NCBI GenBank assembly: GCA_030765065.1
Contig: CM060977.1
Span: 131,568,295 to 131,632,294 of the forward strand
Direction: 5' to 3'
DNA length: 64,000 nt
From: Deroplatys truncata
Taxonomy: Eukaryota > Arthropoda > Insecta > Mantodea > Mantidae
A model generated the notes under the pieces. It had not been told where the DNA came from, ran no database searches, and saw only the letters and a program-made list of their open reading frames with translations. Positions 43,243 through 54,754 of the stretch are shown here, in pieces (position 1 is the stretch's first letter; the number at the start of each line of letters is the position of its first letter). The translations under genes were made by a program, and so were the position numbers.

Positions 43243-43782
43243 GAAGCTAGTGTATCTTTCCATAAATGTACCTGTTACGCAAGTGTTGCGAACAGTGGTA
43301 TAACTAAGACATCCAGTGACTGCGGTCATTCTTAAGGAGTCATAAAAACACGCAACCCGACCGTTCGGTAGACACTGTAGCCCACTTGGCAAGGAACGGT
43401 GATGTTCCCAATTCTGGACGTGAGATGCACGGAATACAGAATCGTGCGACCTCACGAGTGTGCGAACTACATACAGATTACAGTTAACATGTTCATTCAA
43501 CTTGATTTGTAGTAGGTCTTGTCTTCGGGCTGTTCTTAGGTCGAGAACTTCCTGCAACTTTCTAGCAGGAGGTGCTTCGTAACCTAGGATTCCTCTCAAA
43601 CTAGCAGAGGAATCTCAGCGGCTGAGCAACATTTAGAATGCTGACCGAGCCTGATGAGATCATCAAGCTTTAGGGGAATGGCTGGCTTAACTGCTCCAAA
43701 GGTTTCTGGCACATTATCGTCCTCCAGTTACAAATGTTCAAGTCTCATTTTTATTTTAAAATTAAATGTGAAGAAGCTTTAG
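43243..43782. other. Unassigned spacer
   Basis: A 126-codon minus frame (43219-43599) crosses SINE S5 and this spacer. It has no recognised motif and is judged non-coding. Confidence 0.4.
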
Positions 43783-43786
43783 ATAT

Positions 43787-44727
43787 TGAGGCAACATTTT
43801 TAACATTTAAATGATATCAGTCTGATTATATAATATAAAATATAATAACAGCCCGCCTTAAAACATGTATGTAATAATATATATAGTGTATGTAACAGTC
43901 ATTGTATTATGTTTGTATTATTATGTACATGTATAATAATGTTATGTGAATGTATTAAGTAAGTTAACAATGTAGGAGCTGTGAGAATAGAAGCCGAAAG
44001 TTGCTAACAAAGAGGTAATAATCACGTAACCTTCAGGCAACAATAAATTAGAAAGTTTAATAATGCTACCAGTAATTCTTGGAACAACAATGTAATATTT
44101 AAAATATATTTAGTAAATAGCCAATCAACAACTAGAAAAAGCTTAAGATAAATAAAAGTATTTTATTGGAGTAGGCCTAGCCATTCACAGACTTAAAATA
44201 GGGAAAAAGTGCAAATTCAAGCGGCGGACACTACTAAACAGCGTTCCCAACCAGACGCTAGAAGATAGCGTACCTGAGCAGTTCGTTCGCTCGGTACGTA
44301 TTCAGTGTGAGACATAAAAAATGCATTACGGCGTGAATAATATAAAGTTTACGTGTTAAATAGTCCAAGTAACAATAATCTCACAGCTCTACAGTAGGAT
44401 ATATCAGTGAAGCGTTATTTAATCGTGTGAAGAATTAATAAAACGAAGTTAAATACTATCAAAATTTGTGTAAGCCTTCATTCTTTAGCCGCATTACCCC
44501 CTGCTAAGAGATACGTGTTTCTGCAAATTAATACTGACGCAGCCGAGGCAAACATAAATATATAATATTTAAATAAACCTTAAAATACAAAGTTGACTTT
44601 TTTTTAAAGTGGGACGCAGGCCACCGGAAAGTGAACGTGGGGCGAAGGCCACCGGAAACTTTGTAACGTGCGTGGTCTAAACAACTTCAAGTTTCGCTTT
44701 CCAGCGGTGAGGCATTCATCTACTGCA
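43787..44727 (+). mobile_element. C2: solo-LTR-like repeat, TSD ATAT
   Basis: Begins TGAGGCAACATTTTTAAC and ends ATCTACTGCA. Flanked by ATAT at 43783-43786 and 44728-44731. At 941 bp it is the same length class as C4. Promoter-like signals in order: CCATTCAC/CCAAT-type boxes, an initiator-like TATTCAGTGTGAGAC near 44298, and AATAAA near 44437. A CGAAGGCCACCGGAAAC block lies near the right end. No coding region. Confidence 0.68.
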
Positions 44728-45197
44728 ATATAATGCAAGCTGGTAGTCGAAAGAATTTAAGACATGACAGGAAACATATAGTTTTGTAGTAAATATTTAA
44801 TCAACCGAACGAAATGCTTATTAATACGTTTCAGAATTTTATTGCAGAGCTAACTTTATTTGGGGAAAGCCAGTTAACAAACAATTAAATAGAAACAACC
44901 TTTTACGGCTTTATCACCATCATCATTAGTATCGGTGTCAGCTTCACGAAACCCACCGTTGCTGGTGCTTCCCGAAGTTGCTCATGTCAAGTCACTGAAA
45001 TACCAAACCGTTTAGTTTATACTTTCTAAATGAATTCAGATGTATTATGACAACTCTTATTTTGTGTCTGTTATTATGAGTTTTACTTTGGTTTGAATTG
45101 TTTTACTTGTCGTTTAAAGCAGCAGCGGCAGTAGTAGGAGACCCATGTTAAGATGTTTCTTTCAACAACAGGTGATTGCAGAATTTATGAAAAAAAA
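44728..45197. other. Unassigned spacer
   Basis: No recognised feature. Confidence 0.4.
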
Positions 45198-46069
45198 TCT
45201 GATGTGTTACACTCGCATGACTTTCTCTACTCTTGTACAAACTATTTTTACAAACGCTTATTCTCCATATGCTTCATGTTAATCGAGATATCGATATGTC
45301 AATCTTATTGGTAATTTTCTTGTAGATGCAAAGGGAATTGGTAGGCTTTAAGCGATAGTCAAATATTTTAAGAGCTAGTTGTTATGTGGAGTATTTCATT
45401 CTCTTTGCATTACAAAAAAAAATGAATAACGAATTCCCGTTTGAGCAAAGGTGTAAGTATTGGAAAATTTAAGGGAATAACAAGAAATATCTCGAAAATG
45501 GTTCGCTCAAAAAAAAATGTACATGACATAAATTGTGTATTTTTTCGCGATTTGCATTTTTTATGCAGTAAAATTTTGTCTATCTCTTATGGTTTACCAG
45601 TTATGCAAAAGTCGTTCACAATGAAGAATACTTTTGGAGACATTCCCAGAAAATTCGAGATATACAATTCATTTGCCATAAAAATGTCTTAAAACTTATG
45701 GAATTCTATTCAAAATCGTTAGAGCCATTTTTGAGAAAATTAAAATTTTCGAAAAATGTTCCATGTAAAGGGTAATCTGGGGTGGGGGGATTTTCTTGAA
45801 AACCTTTCTGTCGCATCCTTGGAAGATACTGAACCCAAATACCAAGTTTGGTGTTTATCCGACTGTTCGTTTCTGAGTTATGCTGTTCACAGACACACAC
45901 ACAGATAGACACACACACACAGACACACACACGGACATGTTTCCAAAAACGCTTTTTTTTGGATTCAGGGGGTCTCAAAACATGTATTTCCGGTGAAATC
46001 TCTGTATCGAAATTTTGGGTGGAATACAATACTTCCCCTACTTACTATACGTAGTAGAGAAAGTAAAAA
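45198..46069 (-). mobile_element. Family-A repeat A8
   Basis: The plus strand begins ATCTGATGTGTTACACTCGC and ends GTAGTAGAGAAAGTAAAAA. An interrupted (AC)n tract lies at about 45892-45933. Flanked by an A run on the left. Confidence 0.83.
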
Positions 46070-46599
46070 TGAACTGCATTAAAAGTGAGTATCGCAGCAA
46101 GATAAATGACAATTACCTTATCTTTTGGGACTGTACGCTACATCTTTTGCACCAAATATTGAAGACGTAAAAATAAATCGTGCCATCATGTGGATTAATC
46201 AGGAGTAAAATATGAAATGTACGCTCTTGATTTCTTGTACGTAAGAATGACACCGCAGTTCCGCCCGTCATTCTGTCGCAGCGGTTGGAAGGAGGTGATT
46301 TCACCCTCCCCTTTGCTGCTTGTACTTGAGCACCGATGGTCTAGACTGCTGATAATTGAGGTACAGAACGATTTTCTTCAGTTCACGCCTAATACTAATA
46401 CTTCCACTAGACATCCAAACTGATTCCCAGAATACATAATATGTTAGGTATAGGAATCAAAGGAGGCTACAGGCTGCAGGCAGACACGTTACAGAGACGC
46501 GCGAGAGTCCTAATGTTCCAGATTCGAAGACCCGCCCCACTGCTGCAGCTGCCTAGAGAAGGCGATGAACGACACGTCGACCATGCAGCCCTCTAGTGT
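46070..46599. other. Unassigned spacer
   Basis: No recognised element; a GC-richer patch at 46480-46600. Confidence 0.4.
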
Positions 46600-46860
46600 C
46601 CATGGGAGCACTCTTTCTTTCGAGCAAGCATCCGCGCCATGTATCCGGCACCGCCATACGCCACGAAACCTACAAGCACACCTGGAAGATGAGAAGGAAA
46701 AGGAATGAAAGGAAAATGGTGGAAAGGAAGTCGTAGTAGATGAGAAATCATCTCAACATTCGCCAGGGAAAACCTCGAAAAGCTCAAGGTCAGAGTGGGC
46801 GCTCAGCGAGAATCGAACAGGGGACCTCCTGAATGCGAGCGTCATACGTTACCGCGGAGT
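46600..46860 (-). mobile_element. SINE E3, diverged relative of E
   Basis: The minus strand has a tRNA-like head with a TACTCCGCGGTAACGTATGA segment and the B-box-like CTGTTCGATTCTCGC. The motifs CCTGAATGCGAG and TTACCGCGG (plus strand) are shared with E2. The body differs and no target duplication was found. Confidence 0.5.
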
Positions 46861-47057
46861 AGGGTACATCATGGTCATCTTGTAATTGTTCACGATGCTT
46901 CCTAGTAGATACTCTCTTTAAGCTCGCAATAGCAATAATCTAGGCGTATGTTGTACACAGTCTCCACTTCCTTAAATTCTTGGGTACCATGTGGTCTTCA
47001 TGTCGTCACACTTTTAATTTATCTTTCCCAGTTCAACTGATATGTAGCGTTAAGACT

Positions 47058-47400
47058 TTATGAAACCGAGTGGGATGGCTCAGGCGGCAATATCTGTGAC
47101 AGCTTTAGGGAGTCCAGGGTTCGATCACCGGCAACCGCCCACTCTGGTCCATGCGTTTTTCTTGGTTTACCTGGGTCAACGGACGAATCTTGGGGTGGTT
47201 CATCTTCTACCAAGACACTCCTCCTCATTTCCTGTACCGATCATCTTCCTTGTCTCTGTTTCAGGGTTGTAGGTCAAGGCAGCGGTGTTCGGTGGGTTGC
47301 GGCTGGACGGAGGCTTGCGGTGTAGAGGTTTCTTCCGTAGCGCCGCTGCGGGGACTACACACTTAGATCTCTTCCCGAGGACGCTGGAGATTGGTTGCTT
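47058..47400 (+). mobile_element. SINE F2, diverged relative of F1
   Basis: The head GAAACCGAGTGGGATGGCTC and B box CAGGGTTCGATCACCGGC correspond to F1's. The CCTGGGTCAACGGACGAAT and CTGTTTCAGGGTTG blocks match F1 only loosely. The end is uncertain. Confidence 0.5.
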
Positions 47401-47914
47401 GTGAGGAGTCGGATCCCTTCAATCTGGAGGGGAGTTCTTGAGAGTATTCTTAAAATACTTCTTGAATAAAAACTTACCTTGTGTGAAATGGTATTTGAAT
47501 ACTTTTCTACGCTCATTAGTAAAATTGTCAAAACATTACCTCTTATTTTGTGTAAAAACCTGACGTAATTGAAAAAACGGAAACTTGATTCAAGAACATC
47601 TACTTTTAAGAAATCATCTGACAAAACGTTTGAAAATGCACACTAGTGTTATAACTCAAGGATTCTTCAATACTATCAAATGTACCACCAAACCCCGCAT
47701 CCTTTAGGCGCAGTGAATTCAATTATAAGAGTAATTTGCTCAGCAGTCTGAGCAGTCTGAGAGCTTTCTGTCTAGTTTCTGGTAGATAATAAAATTGTTT
47801 TAATCGTCCTTTGCCTTCAGTGTCAATAGACGGAGCTGACCTCTTGTGTTGATCGTACACTCAAAACATCCAATAAGCGCAGATGTACACAACATGTACC
47901 GATAATTAATTGTT
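47401..47914. other. Unassigned spacer
   Basis: No recognised feature. Confidence 0.4.
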
Positions 47915-48240
47915 CTCCACACTTCGTGTGTAGGCTAAAGTTGGAAAGGTAGAATCAGAAAAACTCTGTCATAGACGATATTTGAACCACGGAACTTCGG
48001 CTTTCTGTGGCGTCTACGACTCAGTAAGCACTTAGTAAGAACGCTACATTGAAGAATGTTATCTCAAAATGAATTTGACAACGCCTCGTGGTTTACAGCA
48101 AAAATTGCGAGTCAGTTGGTCAATTTAATGACACTGGCATATTTGATCATGGTAGCTTAGTCGGTTAGAGCAATGGCTCGGAAAGCCGGAGAACTTTTCA
48201 GTCTGATTCTAGCTCTCCAATCATGTAAATTGGTGTTTGT
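47915..48240. repeat. G2: second inverted tRNA-like pair
   Basis: It has the layout of G1. The left arm carries CACTTCGTGTGTAGG, AAGTTGGAAAGGTAGAATCA and a minus-strand B box (GGTTCAAATATCG). The right arm carries GGTAGCTTAGTCGGTTAGAG and ends TTTTCAGTCTGATTCTAGCT. The right B box is deleted. The middle CCTCGTGGTTTAC segment matches G1's CCTTGTGGTTTACCG. Confidence 0.6.
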
Positions 48241-48277
48241 GAATATTAGTGATAATTTTTTTGCATATTACATCTTA

Positions 48278-48540
48278 TTCTTTTCTTATTTATAGACAAC
48301 TCTTTAACTGCTGTGGTCCTTAGCGTCCCATTCTATATTGGGCGTAAAAGACCGGTTATTTTGCTCAAAGACCTCTTTATCAGGCTTTAGGTTCTTTTTA
48401 CGTACCGTAAATCTACGACACGGGACCACCGGCTTTACTTCCCTTCCGAAGGAAACCATGTTAAGGATTTTTACGCCCGAAAAGAACCATCGCCCTCCGC
48501 CGAGTTTGAACCCGCGACTTCGGAAACTAGAAGCTAGCAG
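48278..48540 (-). mobile_element. SINE S6, 11-bp target duplication
   Basis: Flanked by ATTACATCTTA (48267-48277 and 48541-48551). The minus-strand B box is GGGTTCAAACTCGGC; the head is trimmed to CTGCTAGCTTCTAG. The body is complete through GACGCTAAGGACCACAG. Confidence 0.8.
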
Positions 48541-48551
48541 ATTACATCTTA

Positions 48552-48715
48552 CTTTTAAGGGCTTCTCCAGTCTTCAGCAGTTGCACTGTATTCCCATTCG
48601 CCATTCTTCCCGATTGAACAAGTCATCCTCCTCCAGGCACCGATCATTCATCATTCTATGAACCAGTCCTCTCCAGGTTGATCTTGGTCTACCTCGCTTT
48701 AGGCCCTTCAAAATC
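48552..48715 (-). pseudogene. LINE ORF C-terminal tail fragment
   Basis: The minus strand reads GLKRGRPRSTWRGLVHRMMN, then DRCLEEDDLFNREEWRMG, then a stop. GRPR.TW followed by a short basic-acidic tail is typical of the C-terminus of many non-LTR retrotransposon endonuclease/reverse transcriptase proteins in arthropods. Without the catalytic domain in place this is a 3' relic. It may belong to the same family as 42420-42960, but nothing here proves it. Confidence 0.5.
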
Positions 48716-49817
48716 CGACCTCTGGTTCCGCGTCCCGAGGGATGGGCAACGGGAAGTAAGGGAATGCCTGTGAGGACTTCGTGTGCCCCGGGGCCGCTAC
48801 AGTAGCCATGAAGGTCAAACAGGAACCTCGAAAACCGGCAGATGAAGCAACGGTCTGGTCCTCCAGGTTTGGGGGTTTGGCAGGGGATTAGCAGCCCACT
48901 TCTGTAAAAGAAAGCTTGCTATGTTTCCCAAGAATGAAGTTACATCCTAAGGTTTTTAATTCTACGAATAGAAACCACTCTCTAGGCGTCAGCTTTAAAT
49001 CCCAGTACCATCAAACAAGTGAAAAGATCACCAAACCCACATCTTCCTGGAAGAGGTTCTCTACCAGCAGTGGCTACGCATGGGCCTTATGCATGATGAA
49101 ACAGATCCAGTGCAAGCCTCCTCCAAATACTTGATTCTCTCACTACTCCATTATTCCAATATTTCCATACAGCTATGCAGAATCCGAGTGGTAAGTTGTA
49201 AAGTAAAAGTGACAGGCTGAGTATGTTGCAACACAGTCATAACCAGAGGGACCACTGTTGACCACGCAACATTAGGGCCTCGTGGGAGGAAATAAGCATA
49301 GCTGTTTCTCCTTTGGTGTCCCTCTTGGCTGCTAAGTACTTATTTAATTTTATTCCTCTCTTTTAGCACGACGAAGTAAAACGGAAGATAGAGACATTAT
49401 TCTTCTTAAAAGTTGATTTAGTCGATCGCATCCAAAGCGCAATGCTCTTCAGGCCAGAAGACAAGAAAATGCATTCCATAACTTCGTTTATTCGGTAGCT
49501 GTGATATAAGCCAGAATAAACTGATACTTTGAATGGCAGCAGGCCCATTATTAATTACACTTTTGCCTTGACTGGAGCTTCAATGAATTTTACGATAATA
49601 AAAGCCTTTTATTGCTGTTATATTAATGATATTCATAGATAAGTCTAAGGGATCTACTTTCATTGTAAAACCGCAATCACGTCTAGTGTGTAGTTCGGAA
49701 AGTCCCAGGTTGATTTCTAGTCGAGTGTAAAATTTAGGAAGAGAATGGCTTGTATGCGCCCCTCGTTTAATTTCAATGTCTCGAAAAGTATAGCCGTTGA
49801 CATCACTACATGTTACA
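48716..49817. other. Unassigned region
   Basis: No element boundaries were recognised. 48720-48900 is GC-richer (CCCGAGGGATGGGCAACGGG), perhaps part of the adjacent LINE or a SINE. Confidence 0.4.
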
Positions 49818-49888
49818 AAAATCTGTTGTGTTACACACACACACACACCTTTCCCTAACCTATATCATTAGTTAGTAAATGAATAAAT

Positions 49889-50036
49889 AGAGTTTATTTA
49901 TGGACGCTCTTTAAATGCTATGGTTCTTTGCGTTCCATTTTATTAATAGGCCTCCTTATCAGGCTTGAGGTTCTTTTACGACACGGCACCACCAACTTTA
50001 CTTCCCTTTCCGAAGGAAGCCATGCTAAGGAGTTTT
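49889..50036 (-). mobile_element. SINE S7, truncated
   Basis: It retains only the 3' half, from GAGTTTATTTATGGACGCTC to GAAGCCATGCTAAGGA. The tRNA-like head is missing, as expected for a 5'-truncated retroposed copy. Confidence 0.75.
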
Positions 50037-50049
50037 TTATTAGGGGTAT

Positions 50050-50965
50050 TGAGGCAGTATTTTTAACACTTAAATGATTTCAGTCTAACTATGTAATATA
50101 TAAATTCAATAACAGCCCGCCTTAAAGCAATGTGTGTATAAAATTAATATATAAAATGTATGTAACATTCATTGTATTAATGTTTATATTATTATGTATA
50201 TGTTTAATAATGTCATGTGAATGTATTATGTAATTTAATAATGTAGGAGCTGTGAGAATATAGGTCAAAAGTTACTAACAATGAGGTAACCTTGAGGCAA
50301 TAATGAATTGGAAAGTTTAATAATGCTACTAGTAATTCTTGGAGCAACAATAATGTAATTTTTAAAACAGTTTATAAATAGCCAATCAACAACCAGAAAA
50401 AGCTCAAGTTAAATAAAAGTATTCTATTGGAGTAGGATTAGCCAATCAGAAACTGAAATAGAGCAAATTGTACAAATTCAGTTGGCAGTTGCTAATAGAC
50501 AGTGTTCCTAACTGGCGTCATCGAGAAGTTTAATACGTATTCAGTGTGAGACGAAAATTCATTACGGCGAATATTATAAAGTTTACGTGTTAAAAAGTGC
50601 AGGTAATTAATAAATAATCTCACAGCTCCCTATATCAGTGAAGTGTTATTTAATCGTGTGAAGGATTAATAAAAAGGAGTGAAGTAAAAATTATAATCTG
50701 TGTAAGCCTACATTCTTTAGCCGTATCACACCCTGTTAAAAGAAACAAGTTTCTACACATTAATACTGACGCAGCCGAGGCAAACATAAATATATGTAAT
50801 ATTTAAAGAAACATTAAAATACAAAGTTGATTCCTAAAGTTGGGGCGAAGGACACCGGAAACTTTGTACAATACGTGGTTGCAACTACATCAAGTTTCTT
50901 TTCTCGGCTCCCCATCAACGGAACTACAATATTATTTCCTCCTTCAAAATAAAACCATTACATCA
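50050..50965 (+). mobile_element. C3: solo-LTR-like repeat, TSD GTAT
   Basis: Begins TGAGGCAGTATTTTTAAC and ends CCATTACATCA. Flanked by GTAT at 50046-50049 and 50966-50969. Removing it restores the family-B order ATTAGGG-GTAT-GCAAATTA. It contains the C-family GACGCAGCCGAGGCAAAC block and an AATAAA near 50668. No coding region. Confidence 0.75.
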
Positions 50966-51669
50966 GTATGCAAATTATTCCTACGTAAATTTATTTTTCT
51001 GTTTACTTCATTTTAATAGAGATAAACATTTGCAGAAATAGCTATACAACCCATTTCGTTAGGGTACACGGGGAACAGCGATAGTTAAACGTTTAAAAAT
51101 GGTATATGCTGGTCCTAAAATCCCGAACTGTTTCCTTGCAATCGCGAGAAACAACTGAAAATCTTCGGGACTTATGAAGTATTCAACAAATCGAACCATT
51201 ATTAACGGATATCTAAGAAATGGCTGATACTACAAAAAGGTTATTTGAAATAAATTGTGTGTTTGAAAGAGGCTTACATTTTTTGTGTAGTGCGTTTTCG
51301 TCTATCGCTTAATGTTTACCAGTTATACAATATTATACAACATTCCTTCCGAATAAAGAGCACTTCACAGGCTATTTATAGAAAATTCAAAATGTACATT
51401 TTGTTTGTCATGTAAATATCTTTAGTGTTCTATAAAATAAAAAAAATGTCGAAAAATGTTTCATGTAAAGGGGAGTTTGGGGTTGGGGAATTTTCTTGAA
51501 ACTCTTCGTATCGCACCTTTGGAAGGTACTGAACCTAAATACCAAGTTTAGTGTTTATCCGAATTTTCGTTTCTGAGCTATACTGTACACACATAGCGCA
51601 CACAAGGACGTTTGTCTATTTTTTTTTTTTTTTTTTTTTTATTTTTTACCTTCAGGGGGCCACAAAATA

Positions 51670-52397
51670 CGATGGCAGTCTAGAAAGTCCCAGACGTTTA
51701 GGCCTATCGTGGCGATGAGTAAGGCTAGAGCCGCCATCTTGGTGTCAGAACGTTCCTACATTCAGTACGCATCCAGCAGTGGTAGCGTGAGGAGTGTGCC
51801 TTCCTTACTGTGCTCTCTGTGAGTTGTTAAAATGTGCGCTGCAATAGAAAATCCCGCCACTTGTGAAGTGCGGTTGGCTAAAAAGAACAAACCAATTGAA
51901 ATTTATCGTCAACTTTGTGATGTTTACGGGCAGGGAATAATGAGTGAAAGCCGAGTCAGGCAATAGTGCATTGATTTTAAAAATGGCCGTACCAATGTTC
52001 ACGACGGCGATTGCAGTGGTAGGCCTAGCCTTATGACTGATGAACTGTCAATGCAAATCAATGACAAAATTCGTGAAAATCGTGGTTTCACGATTACAGA
52101 ACTTTCGGAACATTTTCCCCAACTTTCACGGAGTTTGGTGCATCAAATCGATGCTTTGATACTGACGCTGAACTGCATGCCGGTGTAAACCAGTGGTTGA
52201 AGTCGCAGGCGGCAGATTTCTACAGAGAGGGTATTGAAAAACTTGTGCTACGGTATGATAAATGCCTCAATTTGAATGGCGATTATGCAGAAAAATAGCT
52301 TAAGAGTGTACCTTTCAAATGTAGATAACAAACGTTGATATTTGCATTTTGTTAATTGTTTATTTCAAAACGTCTGGGACTTTCTGGATTACCCTCG
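51670..52397 (+). mobile_element. Mariner transposon, internally deleted (728 bp)
   Basis: The left CGATGGCAGTCTAGAAAGTC and inverted right CGAGGGTAATCCAGAAAGTC ends pair over about 30 bp through CCCAGACGTT. TA lies at 51668-51669 and 52398-52399. It sits inside B3: removing it restores CACAAAA-TA-TGTATTTCC, the family order. About 550 bp of a typical 1.28-kb mariner are missing. Confidence 0.9.
51832..52298 (+). pseudogene. Mariner transposase, N- and C-termini only
   Basis: ATG at 51832 opens with ENPATCEVRLAKKN and IEIYRQLCDVYGQG, a mariner helix-turn-helix domain. A TAG at about 51964 replaces the Trp expected in VRQWC. The frame continues RPSLMTDELSMQINDKIREN and ITELSEHFPQLSRSLVHQI to about 52150. 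After the deletion breakpoint a different frame gives NQWLKSQAADFYREGIEKLV and LRYDKCLNLNGDYAEK, the normal mariner C-terminus, ending at TAG 52296-52298. The catalytic D,D34D core is deleted. Such deletion derivatives can still be moved in trans if the ends are intact. Confidence 0.9.
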
Positions 52398-52489
52398 TAT
52401 GTATTTCCGGTGAAATATCGGTATCGAATTTTGGGGTGGAATGCAATACCTTCTCTACCTACCAGGTACGTGGTAGAGAAAGTAAAAAA

Positions 52490-52749
52490 GAACTCCCCAT
52501 TATAACAGCAGAGGTCTAGCCATAGTTAAGCGGAATGGTAGGTATGTTCCCGAACCTTTGTCAACTATAACGACGAACTTTACGCAAATTCAGACTGGTG
52601 GACTGGAATTTAATTTTTGCTTTATTAATTTCTGTAATCTGTTCGAAAGGCTGCTAAGATTTTTATTGCTGTGGGATTTAAATTGGTATTCACAGTTAAT
52701 AGAAAACAATACCCACTGGAATGTTTGTGCTATTCAAAGGCACATGCCG
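52490..52749. other. Short unassigned spacer
   Basis: No recognised feature. Confidence 0.4.
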
Positions 52750-52751
52750 TA

Positions 52752-53810
52752 ATTACGCGAATCTAATGCACACCCCATATTTGAAACTCAAAATTATGAA
52801 AAAGGGGTTTGTATCTAATGTAAAACTTATCAATGACATAAAATAGGTGATAGGTATTTCATTTAAATTTATTTATTACAACAATGGATTTATCATATAT
52901 ATGAACCATCAGATTATAGAATTGAAAGTGCCCTATTGTTAGGTGACACATTGTTACAGAACAAAATTAATGTTACGCGCTGTTTTTCGCACCCTGTTGT
53001 TTTGATGATAACTTCCTTTGTCCCTTCTCAGTAATAGTGTAGTTCCATTGCATATCAAACCAAACTGGCATCTCATCAGCCTTGCCTATTTGCCCCATGG
53101 AAATTGTTTTTTCTTCCGAAGTGAAGTGACATACCGCTGAAACTTTTGTAGTTTGTCCTTAAAATCTGCGGGAAGCTTCTGGCACGTTGTTGCACGGCGT
53201 CTTAGACAAACCCGTCCGCTGCATGAAACGATCCACCCATCAACGGTTAGCCTTATACTCTTGTTTCGGAATACCAAGAACTTCAGCCTCCTCTTTAGCT
53301 TTTTTTCGTATAGTGTTGCTAGTCACAGGTTGCCTATTCTTCCTCCTATCCCGCACAAATTCTAACACTTTTTCTTCACTTCAGGATGTCTTCCTTTGCG
53401 AGGATCCGTAAATTTCTTCCTACTAGCAAATAATGCCAATTTCTGTTTTCGCCACAAGCGAACATTGCTCTCTGATACATTGCACTACCTTCCTGCCTTT
53501 CTATTACCATTTTTTCAGCATAAAAGAGTACTTTACGCTTTAAAAAAACAACATAAGACGTTCTTCTGTTTGCCCTTGCCCTCCATATCCTAACTAAATA
53601 TGCTCAATAATAGGCCAATGATAAATGAGCGGCTAGCTTGTCGCGAGTTTCCGGATGCATGTCAACTCCAGCAATCCATTGTGACGTAATAAACGAAAAT
53701 TTGAATGGAGTTACTGGCGTTCTAGGAACGGATTTGCACTCGAATCTAATGCGCCTGGGATTTTGAGTACTACATTTGGTCAAAAAAGGTGCGCATTGGA
53801 TTCGTGTAAA
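52752..53810 (-). mobile_element. Tigger/pogo-like transposon (third Tigger relic), deleted
   Basis: The left ATTACGCGAATCTAATGCAC and inverted right TTTACACGAATCCAATGCGC ends pair; TA is at 52750-52751 and 53811-53812. Subterminal GCGCATTAGATTCG and ACTCAAAAT motifs recur at both sides. The minus strand carries the transposase N-terminal half (52973-53586). The element is 1059 bp, so the 3' half of the gene is lost. Confidence 0.75.
52973..53586 (-). pseudogene. Tigger/pogo transposase N-terminal half
   Basis: From an ATG at 53586 the minus strand gives MEGKGKQKN, stops, then VSESNVRLWRKQKLALFASR and HPEVKKKVLEFVRDRRKNRQ with VTSNTIRKKAKEEAEVLG. This is the CENP-B-type DNA-binding pair, psq-like HTH plus HTH_Tnp_Tc5. 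It continues DRFMQRTGLS, DFKDKLQKFQRYVTSLRKKK and QIGKADEMPVWFDMQWNYTI. ADEMPV carries the first catalytic Asp (usually DETP). At least three stops and several frameshifts are present. The rest of the nuclease is absent. Confidence 0.72.
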
Positions 53811-53823
53811 TACAGCACTTTCA

Positions 53824-53956
53824 TTTTTACTTTCTCTACTACGTATAGTAAGTAGGGGAAGTAATGTATTCCACCCAAAAATTCGATACCGAGATTTCAC
53901 CGGAAATACATGTTTTGAGACCCCTGAATCCAAAACAAGCATTTTTGGAAGCATGC

Positions 53957-54009
<53 letters not shown>

Positions 54010-54746
54010 CAGCATAACTCAGAAACGAACAGTCGGATAAACACCTAACTTGGTATTTGGGTTCAGTATCTTCCAGAGATGCGACACGAAGGTTTTCAAG
54101 AAAATCCCCCCACCACATATTACCCTTTACATGGAACATTTTTCGAACATATTAATTTTCTCAAAAATGGCTCTAACGATTTTGATTAAAATATCATATG
54201 TTTAAGATATTTTCATGACAAATGAAATGTATATCTCGAATTTTCTGGGAATATCTCCAAAAGTATTCTTCATTGTGAACGACTTTTGCATAACTGGTAA
54301 ACCATAAGAGATAGACAAAATTTTACTACACAAAAATGTAGATCGCGTTAAAATAAAAAAAATTAATGTCATACATTTTTTTTTGTTGAGTGAACCATTT
54401 TCGAGATATTGCTTGTTATTCCCTTAAATTTTTCAATACTTTTTTCTCAAATGGGAATTCGTTATTCATTTTTTTGTCTTGGATATGCAAAGAGTATTAA
54501 TCTGTGGGAAAGGGAATGGTGCTGCACCTAGCAACCAGCTATTAAAAGATATGTGTGTGCTTAAAGGCTACTGTATTTCGAAATTGCCCTTGTAAATATA
54601 TATTCCCCTTACATCTACAAGAAAATTAGCAATAACATAGACTCTGCAAATGTTTATCTCGATTAACATGAAGTAGATGGAGAATAAGCGTTTGTATAAA
54701 TAGTTTGTACAAGAGTAGAGAAAGTCATGTGAGTGTAACACATCAA
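53824..54746 (+). mobile_element. Family-A repeat A9 with long (GT)n
   Basis: Starts TTTTTACTTTCTCTACTACG and ends AGTGTAACACATCA. The microsatellite reaches about 24 GT units (53959-54007), the longest in the window, at the family's fixed site. A partial second right end (54755-54980) follows immediately. Confidence 0.83.
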
Positions 54747-54754
54747 AAAATTGT

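Larger units (their letters stand above)
49818..52489 (-). mobile_element. Family-B repeat B3 with three nested insertions
   Basis: The plus strand starts AAAATCTGTTGTGTTACACA (with the tip replaced by an AC tract) and ends CGTGGTAGAGAAAGTAAAAA. B sequence continues across three gaps: SINE S7 (49889-50036), solo-LTR-like C3 (50050-50965) and a deleted mariner (51670-52397). B-specific blocks are ATAGAGATAAACATTTGCAG, TTATTAACGGATATC and CGTTTTCGTCTATCGCTTA. Joining the segments gives one B copy of about 880 bp. Confidence 0.75.

Noticed and set aside
43219-43599. 126-residue minus-strand ORF
   Set aside because: It crosses a SINE tail, has no recognised motif and shows no codon structure I could defend.
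46480-46600. Host exon in a GC-richer patch
   Set aside because: No open frame with splice signals and no similarity recognised.
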